A DNA stretch of 64,000 nucleotides. Source: JBBQVS01 sp964657325. Lineage in GTDB: Bacteria; Chloroflexota; Ktedonobacteria; Ktedonobacterales; Ktedonobacteraceae. This document shows, one piece after another, positions 43,098-51,257 of the stretch (position 1 is its first letter; every line of letters begins with the position of its first letter). The notes under the pieces are model-generated. The model did no database searches. It had not been told where the DNA came from and saw only the letters and a list, made by a program, of their open reading frames with translations. Position numbers and translations under genes: made by a program. The stretch covers positions 1 through 64,000 of the forward strand of contig CAZZVE010000004.1 of assembly GCA_964657325.1 (NCBI GenBank), given 5' to 3'.

Positions 43098-44609
43098 ATG
43101 TTTCAATCGCTCTACGTGACTTATAGGGATTACCGATGGCTGCGCGTAGCATGTGATGTTGGCCTACTCCTATACGGCGTATTACTTGTTGTACTCTGTG
43201 GTGGTTTTCCACCTGTTGCATGGCGTTTTCTAGCACAGGTAATGATAACATTGCCCATCCTCTGGACTGTACGCGGGCCGCTTATTGTCTTGCCTTTCAT
43301 CGGACTGGTATTGCAGTCATTTTTTTTGTTGTTGCTCTGGCTCGTATGGGTGTTTGCATGTGGAAAGAGCGTGCAATGTGAATGGGAGCTATCGCAAGAA
43401 AGGCGTAAATCTGAAGAAGCGCAGGAGTTAGAACAGTATGCTCTTGATGAAGAGCAACATATAACTCGTTCTGTTCCTGTACACGCCACTGCGACATCTT
43501 CTATGCCCATGTCTGAGTTTGAGACTTTACCTGATACGGTGTATCCACGTATGCCATCTTCCGCACGTCGTTATCCTGTGCAGGCTGCTGTTCCCGCTCA
43601 GCCTGTTCTCGCTGCTTCGTCCTCTCGTATTCCTGCGCGGGCGTCTGCTCAACTTGTAGCAGTACCAGCGCCTGTACCAGCGATGGACTATCAGGACCAC
43701 ATCGTCTATCCCGACGATGAGACCTATGACGACTACGAAGAACCAGTAGAGGACTCTGACTTCGATGCGGAGGAGCAGGAAGAGCGCGAGGAGCTTGATT
43801 CCGCATCGAGTGATGAAAAAACATGGGAACAGTCGCAATTGCGCCTTATCGTGGGCATTGGCTCGGATGCAGGGCTTGTCCGAAAGAAATCTATCAATGA
43901 AGATAATGTGTTGGGCTTACAGGATATACACATTACAGATGAGGAGATAGTGCCCGTTGGTTTGTTTGTGGTTGCTGATGGCATGGGAGGACATGCCAAT
44001 GGTCAGGAAGCGAGTCGCCTTGCTACATGCTCAGTGAGTGAAGTTGTGACGCCAACGTTACTCAGTTCTAAAGCGGAAGAGGCACTGTGTGAGGATTTGT
44101 TGAAGGACGGCATACAATATGCGAATTTCAGCATCTATCAACATAATCAGCAGAAATTCGTGATGGGTACAACGATTACCTCGGTGCTCATCTTCGGCTC
44201 AATGGCGTATATCGCCAACGTCGGTGACAGCCGCACGTACCTCTATCGTGCATCGAGCGGACTAACGCAAATTACCACTGATCACTCACATGTGTGGCAG
44301 CTTTTTAAAGAAGGGCTTATTCAAGAGGAAGACATCTATACACATCCAAAGCGCAATGAAATTAATCGTTGTCTCGGTGATCGCGTGCGGGTCGAGGTAG
44401 ACACGTTCAAGGTACCGCTACAGGCGAACGATGTTCTCCTTCTCTGCTCTGATGGCCTCTGGGAGATGGTACGAAATGCAGACATAGAGCAGATTATCAA
44501 AGATAATGCTCCCCGTGCCTCACAAACAAGTGCAAAATTGATTGATGCCGCCCTGCGTAATGGAGGTGCAGACAACGTAAGCGCGGTAGTCGTATGTGTA
44601 ACTGTATAA
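43098..44609 (+). CDS. PP2C-family protein phosphatase with N-terminal membrane module
   Basis: 503 residues. The N-terminal part has two to three spans (LLLYGVLLVVLCGGFPPVAW, SFFLLLLWLVWVFACG), similar to the extra module of the EamA protein. A disordered acidic linker follows (residues about 110-245). The PP2C core ends the protein, with metal-site motifs KKSINEDN, VADGMGGHANG, ANVGDSRTYLYR, LLCSDGLWEM and GGADNVSAVV, so it is probably active on phospho-Ser/Thr. Unusually the catalytic domain is C-terminal to the membrane part. It would reverse Hanks kinases and act with FHA proteins. Confidence 0.92.
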   Translation: MFQSLYVTYRDYRWLRVACDVGLLLYGVLLVVLCGGFPPVAWRFLAQVMITLPILWTVRGPLIVLPFIGLVLQSFFLLLLWLVWVFACGKSVQCEWELSQERRKSEEAQELEQYALDEEQHITRSVPVHATATSSMPMSEFETLPDTVYPRMPSSARRYPVQAAVPAQPVLAASSSRIPARASAQLVAVPAPVPAMDYQDHIVYPDDETYDDYEEPVEDSDFDAEEQEEREELDSASSDEKTWEQSQLRLIVGIGSDAGLVRKKSINEDNVLGLQDIHITDEEIVPVGLFVVADGMGGHANGQEASRLATCSVSEVVTPTLLSSKAEEALCEDLLKDGIQYANFSIYQHNQQKFVMGTTITSVLIFGSMAYIANVGDSRTYLYRASSGLTQITTDHSHVWQLFKEGLIQEEDIYTHPKRNEINRCLGDRVRVEVDTFKVPLQANDVLLLCSDGLWEMVRNADIEQIIKDNAPRASQTSAKLIDAALRNGGADNVSAVVVCVTV

Positions 44610-44665
44610 TGTAGCATTGGTGTACGCCCTAGTGATACAGTTTAAAAATTTAATCTGGGAACGCA

Positions 44666-44763
44666 ACGGACGCCCACAAGGATTTACGAACGCTCACAAG
44701 GGGCTACCCTACTATACACGATATCACTCGTGTATAGTAGGGTAGCCCCTTGTGGGTGTCCGT
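44666..44763. terminator. Long palindrome between convergent genes, with duplicated left arm
   Basis: Inner arms 44695-44720 and 44729-44754 (CACAAGGGGCTACCCTACTA...) are exact 26-bp complements. The right flank CCTTGTGGGTGTCCGT (44748-44763) also pairs with 44666-44681, so the outer half of the left arm appears twice. It lies between the PP2C and sensor-like gene stops and can serve both. Confidence 0.8.
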
Positions 44764-44836
44764 TTGTCTATTACCCACGTATTTTGTTAAACTGCATCAT
44801 TAAGGCGTATGCCAATGTCATACTACAAAATTTGTT

Positions 44837-46606
44837 TTATTCATTTTCGCTATGATGAATTCTCACACGAAACGGGTTGCTGTTGGCACGCTGACGCGCA
44901 CCAATAACATCCGATTGTGCTCCTCCTTTTTCTTGCGGTTGATCTGAAGAGGGCACGGAAGGATAGGATCGTATCGAGTTGCGTGGTGTCAAGGGACTAG
45001 TATCCGGCAGGTGAGTACTGGCTTGTTGCGCTCGCTGTGTATAGCTTGGTTGTTGCATTGGTTGTGTGATAGGATGCGGCGTCGGTAATGGCGACTGTGA
45101 TGGAGGTGCACCCATTGGCTGACCTGTTGTCGCCGTCTTTTGGGCGGCTGATTGTAACGAGGGAGGTGACATAACGCCGCGCATACGCATCGCAACCAGT
45201 AAACGGTTGATTTCGAGCAGGTCAGTGCAGGATGCCGGAAGTACAAATGGCTCTCCGCGCATGTGATGTTCAAATGAGCGGCTCAGGTCAGCTAACCCTT
45301 GTGTCAGGCGTATCGCATATGCGTTGTTCTGGCCCAGGCGTGCAAGACGCTCCCCCATCAAATTCAGACTCGCGGCAAGTGGTAGCAGGGCACCATGTGT
45401 TAGATTCGCACGAGCTTTGAGATGACCATTAGCAATTTGCGCTTGTACGTCCTTAAGATGTTCTATTCCTCGCTCCAACTCAACGTTATAGTCGTTTAGC
45501 TGGTGAGCTTGCTCTTCGATACGTTGATTGGCACGTTCCAGGTGTTCGAGTGCCTCGGTCTGTTGTTGCGCGAGTCGCTTATTCTCCCATATAGTAAAAA
45601 CTTGACGTGCTATGACCAGTACTACAACTCCAAGCGTGGCGAACAGGAGCACTGGACGTAGTGCTTGTTGGCTCGGATTGTTGGTAAGTACATCGAGTGA
45701 GAGCGCAAGAAAGAGTAGGACGAGCAGAGCATATGGCACTAATTGCGATGGACCGAAGCTATTCTCATTAAAGCCTTGCTCTACACGCTCTTGAATAATA
45801 TGTTCTGGTGTCGCGGGCAGAAATCGTCGCAGGTATGCCGCAAGACCAATTGTTAACATTCCTAAGGGCCATCCTAAATCAACCCATGTCGCTTCAACAT
45901 AGGTACCTGCGTTGTTTTGCACGTTAAAGAGAAAGTCCGAAGTGACAAAGAAACATAATCCCAATCCAACGAGTAGCAAACTCACGCGACGTGCGGTAGA
46001 TTGGTAGACGCGTCCTTGTCCACGTAAGAGTAAGAAGATAACGCAGCTAATTAACGCAGTATCGGCTGCTGGATAGTAGAGACCAAGAAACTTACCTAGG
46101 CTAGCTTCCCCTGGTGCTTGCGCGAGTGTGCCGAGCAAAAAATACCATGACAGAGCAAGCAGAGAACCCATTGCGATCAGGCTATCCATGAGCAAGACGA
46201 GACGTTTTGTACGCGCACCTGGACGTGGCAAAAGTAAAAGACCTACAAAGGCAAATAGTGGAAAGACGGTATAGCCGGCGTCAGCAAGAGATGGAAATGG
46301 TGTTTGTCCAATGGAGACGTAATAACGCCAGAAACTATCACCAACACCCCACATAATGACGCCCACACCGATTAAAAGCCATGAAAGTTGTTCAAAACCA
46401 ATCCAAGGTTCCGTTTTTTCATACCTTTTTCTCTGTAAACACGCACTACCAAAAGCCAGGATACCACCAATATATGCCCCTACCACAGGCGCGAATTGCC
46501 CAACGTGTAATGCGAAAACGCCACCAAGATGCAATACAACAATACATACCATGCCAGCCGCCAGCCAGATAATCGCTTTTATAAGTGTACGAGATAACGT
46601 AAACAT
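44837..46606 (-). CDS. Polytopic membrane protein with coiled coil, sensor-like, no output domain
   Basis: 589 residues from the ATG at 46606, five bases after GGAGG. About nine or ten spans (residues 1-325), like the sensory membrane part of some histidine kinases or GGDEF proteins. Then a coiled coil (about 340-400: LAQQQTEALEHLERANQRIEE), a helical domain and a disordered Ser/Pro/Gln tail. No kinase, GGDEF or phosphatase domain. It may be a receptor that signals through protein contacts. Family unknown. The C-terminal tail is basic. Confidence 0.7.
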   Translation of the reverse strand: MFTLSRTLIKAIIWLAAGMVCIVVLHLGGVFALHVGQFAPVVGAYIGGILAFGSACLQRKRYEKTEPWIGFEQLSWLLIGVGVIMWGVGDSFWRYYVSIGQTPFPSLADAGYTVFPLFAFVGLLLLPRPGARTKRLVLLMDSLIAMGSLLALSWYFLLGTLAQAPGEASLGKFLGLYYPAADTALISCVIFLLLRGQGRVYQSTARRVSLLLVGLGLCFFVTSDFLFNVQNNAGTYVEATWVDLGWPLGMLTIGLAAYLRRFLPATPEHIIQERVEQGFNENSFGPSQLVPYALLVLLFLALSLDVLTNNPSQQALRPVLLFATLGVVVLVIARQVFTIWENKRLAQQQTEALEHLERANQRIEEQAHQLNDYNVELERGIEHLKDVQAQIANGHLKARANLTHGALLPLAASLNLMGERLARLGQNNAYAIRLTQGLADLSRSFEHHMRGEPFVLPASCTDLLEINRLLVAMRMRGVMSPPSLQSAAQKTATTGQPMGAPPSQSPLPTPHPITQPMQQPSYTQRAQQASTHLPDTSPLTPRNSIRSYPSVPSSDQPQEKGGAQSDVIGARQRANSNPFRVRIHHSENE

Positions 46607-46734
46607 AAAAACCTCCATCTTTGCGTCCTAGAGCGATATTCATCTTTTCTTATACAACAAGCATTTGCTCTGAGCAGAGTATAGATTAGAGGGGTTTCCG
46701 TTATCTCCACAAAACCTCCTCTCTCATGTATGTT

Positions 46735-46813
46735 GACAAAGGCATATGGAACACCGAGAGGGACCNNNNNNNNNNATTTTGTGGTCCCTCTCGGTGTTCC
46801 ATATGCCTTTGTC
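46735..46813. repeat. 31-bp perfect palindrome with an assembly gap in its loop
   Basis: Arms 46735-46765 (GACAAAGGCATATGGAACAC...) and 46783-46813 are exact complements. The Ns at 46766-46775 lie in the loop. Located between the flippase stop and the sensor-like gene start on the minus strand, so it follows the flippase gene. Confidence 0.8.
46766..46775. other. Assembly gap (10 N) inside a palindrome
   Basis: Ten Ns in the loop of the palindrome downstream of the flippase gene. True length unknown. Confidence 0.95.
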
Positions 46814-46871
46814 TAATCTTAGTGTAGAAATTTTATTAAATCTTATACCAATGTCTTCTGTGCGATTTTAA

Positions 46872-48575
46872 CTAGTTTCTATCTCGCGCAAACCATTTTA
46901 AATACCGCCCTGCGCTTGGCCTCATACTCTCGATCATGCTCAAATCGTCAGCATTGAGTGGCTTTATCAGTAGTAATAATCCTACACATAGTACAAGAAA
47001 TACGACACCCGAAAAGCCAAACAAGATGCGATTCGTAGGATGCCACACGATACCAGGGAGTGCGGCGATGGTTAACGCGAGCACGAAGCGGAGCGTAAAG
47101 CCAAGTGGATATTTGTTTGGGAGACTCCGCCAGAGGAATGCGAGCAATAAGCCACCTGTAAGAGCTTTAGCGATACCATCAGCAATTAAGGCTCCTGCCG
47201 GACCGTAATGTGGAATAAGCACTATGCCAAGTACAATGACCGCAACAAGCCCGATCCATTGACCTAAGACGACAAGACGTGCCTTGTTCATAACATAAAG
47301 TGTAGATTGGTGAATTGTTGTACCAAGCACCCGTACAATTATGTTAAAAAACAGAAATATCGCTAATAACGTGCCTACGGGTGCAAATGCTTTAGGGTAA
47401 AGGACCGTGACGATGTTTTGTGCGTTGAAAAGACAGAACACCAGCCCAGGAGCCGCTAGTAGCGTCTCAACCTTGATAAGCACCTCCCATGAACGTCCCA
47501 GCCGATTATAATTCCTCCCAACAGCAGCGGCGGCTAAGGCAGAACCACCGACACCGCCAAAGCCTGCAACAAGCAGCGCGTTCGCTGAGTCTGCGAGCTG
47601 GAACGAGAGGTTAAAAAAACCACGCTGTGTGAGCGAAATCGCAAAGTAACCAAGCAAGATAATTGACGCTTGTTTCAGCAACGCTCCATTGACAAGATTG
47701 GTCAGCCACGCGGAAATACCAAGCTTGACCACTGGTCCTAAGGGTTGCTTATACACTACTTTGCCACGAGTAAAGACAGTTGGCGCGAGCCATATAGCGA
47801 AGGCCGCAGCGTTGAATAACCAGACAATCGACTGCATCCACAGAAACCCATCGATGCCCCAGCCGAGTTGCAGCACGATATAGCCTAAAACCAGCAATAT
47901 AACCTGTGTTAGACTGCCAATGATGAGTACAGAAGACATACGCATGTAAGAGGCACATACAGACGTAAGTAAACTGCTAATGCTATTGCCCAGGACGTAG
48001 AGCGCAATGGGTACCATATGGTCGAGCAGTTGTTGATCCCGCAGTCCATTCGCTACACCATTTACACCATTGATAGGCAGGAGCACGATGAGATTGGCAA
48101 GCAATGGTAAGCTAAACAGCAAAACAATGGTACAGACAATCAACATGCAGATACGGAGCAAGAGTAGCTGACGTATCAAAAAGCCTGCCGCTACTTTGCC
48201 ATGTTCCGCAAAGACACGTGGCACGTAGGTTGTAAGAGCATCTTCCAAACCAAATGACACGACATATAAAACCGTGTTATATGCTGTCATAATTACAGCA
48301 AGTATACCGTACTGTTCCGTCGAGACCTTGTGCGTAATAATTGTGACGAGGATAAAGAGCGATACGAAGAACCATAGCCCATATATTTGGTTATAGATAT
48401 AGCTTTTAGGTGAACTTGCCAGCAGAGTTTCGGCACCAGCTTCTCCTGGTGCTCGCCCGTCAATCAGGAGTGCTTCGACCATTGGTGTCGGTGGTAAGTC
48501 AGAGGGCAAAGGCTTTTGTGCTTGCACCTCATCATCTATACTATCCGTGCTATCTATTTCATTATTTGCTTTCAT
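46872..48575 (-). CDS. Polysaccharide/lipid-linked sugar flippase (MOP superfamily, Wzx-like)
   Basis: 567 residues from the ATG at 48575 (ACGAGG before it). A longer frame to 48695 has no ribosome site. Fourteen or so spans. Features of the MATE/Wzx (oligosaccharide flippase) family are visible: the N-terminal IYNQIYGLWFFVSLFILVTI and GSALAAAAVGRNYN. The N-terminal 80 residues are acidic and soluble. It probably moves lipid-linked sugars across the membrane. Neighbours (a small membrane protein and a GH3 glycosidase) fit cell-surface glycan work. Confidence 0.85.
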   Translation of the reverse strand: MKANNEIDSTDSIDDEVQAQKPLPSDLPPTPMVEALLIDGRAPGEAGAETLLASSPKSYIYNQIYGLWFFVSLFILVTIITHKVSTEQYGILAVIMTAYNTVLYVVSFGLEDALTTYVPRVFAEHGKVAAGFLIRQLLLLRICMLIVCTIVLLFSLPLLANLIVLLPINGVNGVANGLRDQQLLDHMVPIALYVLGNSISSLLTSVCASYMRMSSVLIIGSLTQVILLVLGYIVLQLGWGIDGFLWMQSIVWLFNAAAFAIWLAPTVFTRGKVVYKQPLGPVVKLGISAWLTNLVNGALLKQASIILLGYFAISLTQRGFFNLSFQLADSANALLVAGFGGVGGSALAAAAVGRNYNRLGRSWEVLIKVETLLAAPGLVFCLFNAQNIVTVLYPKAFAPVGTLLAIFLFFNIIVRVLGTTIHQSTLYVMNKARLVVLGQWIGLVAVIVLGIVLIPHYGPAGALIADGIAKALTGGLLLAFLWRSLPNKYPLGFTLRFVLALTIAALPGIVWHPTNRILFGFSGVVFLVLCVGLLLLIKPLNADDLSMIESMRPSAGRYLKWFARDRN

Positions 48576-48755
48576 ATTCCTCGTCTCTATATATGCCACT
48601 TTCCTCTTCCCTTTCTTCCCAGCCACACGTACTAGACATAGTAAACACAGCATTAACCTTTGTGTAACATATTGACGTATAACTTGCCACAACAATTCTA
48701 CACAGTATCATGATTTTTTCTATAGATATGGCCCATTTGGGGGGTGGTAGAAATA

Positions 48756-49199
48756 TTATTTTATTTTGAGAAGAGACCGTGCCAGCCAACCAATTGCGCC
48801 AAGTGCGGCGAACAGTTCTATGACACTCACATTTGCTGTTACGTGATCGCTTGATACTAAATAAAACGCGCCTACTTTGAAGGTTGCGGCAACTACGAAC
48901 AATCCTAACCCAATCCATGCAGGTAATGTGGCAAGTAGCAAAGCGCGTTGCCAGCCACGACAGAGTAGTCCAATGACTGAAGGCATGAGATAGAGTAATG
49001 CGGTAATTATCGGTGCTATTGCTGGTGGAAAGGGACCATCAAGTGCCGCACTGCTCGATCCCGTAAGAACACGTGTCCAGAACTGCGCGGGTACAAGTGC
49101 GAGTGTGACAAGCAACGTCTCCAGCACGATCAAAGCATAGAGCAGTACGTTCCATTTTCTTTCGCGTGGAGATGACGTTGTTTCAGTAGAACCAAGCAT
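48756..49199 (-). CDS. Small membrane protein with about four spans
   Basis: 147 residues from the ATG at 49199 (AGAGG before it). Four hydrophobic stretches, for example LLYALIVLETLLVTLALVPA and ALLLATLPAWIGLGLFVVAA. No family recognised. It lies 18 bases after the GH3 gene and before the flippase, so the three are probably one transcript. Confidence 0.65.
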   Translation of the reverse strand: MLGSTETTSSPRERKWNVLLYALIVLETLLVTLALVPAQFWTRVLTGSSSAALDGPFPPAIAPIITALLYLMPSVIGLLCRGWQRALLLATLPAWIGLGLFVVAATFKVGAFYLVSSDHVTANVSVIELFAALGAIGWLARSLLKIK

Positions 49200-49217
49200 A
49201 TACAATCCTCTTTGACC

Positions 49218-50864
49218 TTATCCTTCTAAATTCTTTGGAATAGAAAGTAGTCCCATTGAATATTTCATGAGTAGAATGCGACGAACTGAGTCATCTATAC
49301 GCTGCTGGCTAATCTGTCCATCGCTCATTGCCTGTTTAATACCTTGAATCATAGAGGCAAGGTCCGATGGCGTACTTGCACCCATCAAGAGGTCAGAACC
49401 AGCCTCAACTGTAAGTGCCGCCGCTTGCGCTTCGTTATAATAGGCTGCGATCCCTTCCATCGTTAGGCTATCAGTCATAATCACACCCTTGAAGCCCATT
49501 TCATTACGTAGGACACCTGTCACAACTTTATAGGAAAGTGACGATGGCTTTGTGGTATCTAATGCCTGCACAATCTCATGTGTGACCATGATCGCATGAA
49601 CTGTGTTGCCTTGCTGAATAAGATTACGATAGGGTGCCCAGTCAATTTGCTCTAAATCGCTCTGAGAGCGCGTCAGTTGTGGCACTCCGACATGTGGATC
49701 AGTAGTGACATCACCCAGACCGGGGAAGTGCTTTAACGTTCCAACCACCTTGCCGCTTTGCTGCAATCCATTCAGGTAAGCACTCGCCATCTTTGTCACC
49801 AGAGCGGCTGTATTTCCATAGGTGCGATGATCGAGTTGCGAATTATAGACATTGGTTACATCGACAACCGGCGCGAGATTGAGATTGATACCATAGGATG
49901 AGAGGTCCTGAGCATCTCTTAAGCCAGCTTGACGCGCTACATTAGGATCCCCTGTTGCACCTATATCTGACTCTGCTGGTCGCTGCCCATCAAGCGCGGC
50001 TAACCGATCAACATAGCCACCTTCCTGGTCGATGGCTATCGCAAGCGGAATAGGGCTATCTGCTTGCATTTGTTTAATTAACCCCTTTAGTTGATCTTTG
50101 CTGACAATATTCTGATTCGCGGCAAAAATGAGCACGGCCCCAATATTATATTGCTTGACCATCGTACTCAACTCTAATGAGTAGGCAGGTCCAACAAATT
50201 GCACAATCATCATCTGCCCCAACTTTTGATCGAGCGACATCCTCTGCACAACCAAATTGACGTACTCTTCCGGTGTCATCTTATGAATTGACTGGCCTGT
50301 TGCGTCCGACTTTGACGACTGTTTGCCAATACCTTGTAAAATATTGGCATCTCCCGCGCTACTAGGCCCACCAAGTACATATGCCCAACCCTGTGAGCCA
50401 ATAAATTGAGACGGTCCACTGCTGAGCGTCTGAAAAACTATGATACACAACAAAGCAATGAACAAGAGTGCGTACTTCTGCGTAATAGATGTAGATGATT
50501 GCTGCTTGAGCGGAGGGGGCAGCGGTAGCAGTACTCCTGGTACTTGATCTGATAGAAATAGTGTCTTTTGCGTCTCGGTTGATTCCATATAATTCGCATA
50601 AGAGAGAAAAGAGGGTATCGCAATACTTGGTCCCATAGCATTTGAACTAGCTGACGCATCTATAAGGGCAGGTGCGGTTCCCTTCTCAGGGACGAATGGT
50701 GCTTCTGGGACACGCTCTATTTCAACAGTATCAGTTGCCTCTATGAACTTTCTGGCAAGAGTATTTATCTGAGCGATATTCTCTTTGACGTGTTTCTTTT
50801 GTGTTTTATGTTCTTCATCGTCGTGCCATTGCTCTTCAGATGACTGGTACCCGGTCAGCTTCAT
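49218..50864 (-). CDS. Membrane-anchored GH3 beta-N-acetylhexosaminidase (NagZ-like)
   Basis: 548 residues. A cytoplasmic Gln/Lys/Glu-rich stretch (1-130) is followed by one span (QKYALLFIALLCIIVFQTL), then the GH3 catalytic domain outside the cell. Motifs IAIDQEGGYVDRL, KHFPGLGDVTTDPHVG (general-acid Asp-His pair typical of NagZ) and the nucleophile Asp in VIMTDSLTMEGIA. It cleaves GlcNAc from peptidoglycan fragments or glycans. NagZ is usually about 340 residues and cytoplasmic, so the anchored topology with a long N-terminal tail is unusual. Confidence 0.9.
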   Translation of the reverse strand: MKLTGYQSSEEQWHDDEEHKTQKKHVKENIAQINTLARKFIEATDTVEIERVPEAPFVPEKGTAPALIDASASSNAMGPSIAIPSFLSYANYMESTETQKTLFLSDQVPGVLLPLPPPLKQQSSTSITQKYALLFIALLCIIVFQTLSSGPSQFIGSQGWAYVLGGPSSAGDANILQGIGKQSSKSDATGQSIHKMTPEEYVNLVVQRMSLDQKLGQMMIVQFVGPAYSLELSTMVKQYNIGAVLIFAANQNIVSKDQLKGLIKQMQADSPIPLAIAIDQEGGYVDRLAALDGQRPAESDIGATGDPNVARQAGLRDAQDLSSYGINLNLAPVVDVTNVYNSQLDHRTYGNTAALVTKMASAYLNGLQQSGKVVGTLKHFPGLGDVTTDPHVGVPQLTRSQSDLEQIDWAPYRNLIQQGNTVHAIMVTHEIVQALDTTKPSSLSYKVVTGVLRNEMGFKGVIMTDSLTMEGIAAYYNEAQAAALTVEAGSDLLMGASTPSDLASMIQGIKQAMSDGQISQQRIDDSVRRILLMKYSMGLLSIPKNLEG

Positions 50865-51257
50865 TCTGTGAAAGCCCTTTCAGAGAAAAGAGGTACTATT
50901 ATATACAAGGGAATATTTTATGTGACAAAAGAAATAACGTTGTAGAGTCTTATAGATTAGAACGGCTTGTATTCATGAGTTGTAACGGTGGTCCCACGAT
51001 AGTACCCATGCCTAAATGTACGCATATCTACTACTCAGTAAAACATACTTTACGCAAAAATGCTATGACATACGTCACCTGTTAGGAGATTGCAAGGCTA
51101 TATGCTTGGTATTTTTAGGTGTATATAACATACATTTTGCCAAACACACATCTTTGAACAACTTTTCAATTAATGATGTGAAAATGAACATAACTCCTTG
51201 TTCAGAACGCGCTAGTACGCTATACTGTATCCTATCATCAAGAGAAAGGTATATTCT
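50865..51257. other. Divergent intergenic region before the NACHT gene
   Basis: 393 bases, AT-rich, with promoters of the GH3 operon and the NACHT gene. No gene or hairpin of note. Small open frames lack ribosome sites. Confidence 0.55.
51198..51226 (+). promoter_or_regulatory. Promoter of the NACHT-HEAT operon
   Basis: TTGTTC at 51198-51203, a 17-base spacer and TATACT at 51221-51226, 31 bases before the start codon. Confidence 0.6.

Noticed and set aside
25681..46813. Possible CRISPR array from repeated palindromic units
   Set aside because: Repeats are far apart, not tandem with regular spacers, and no cas genes are present.
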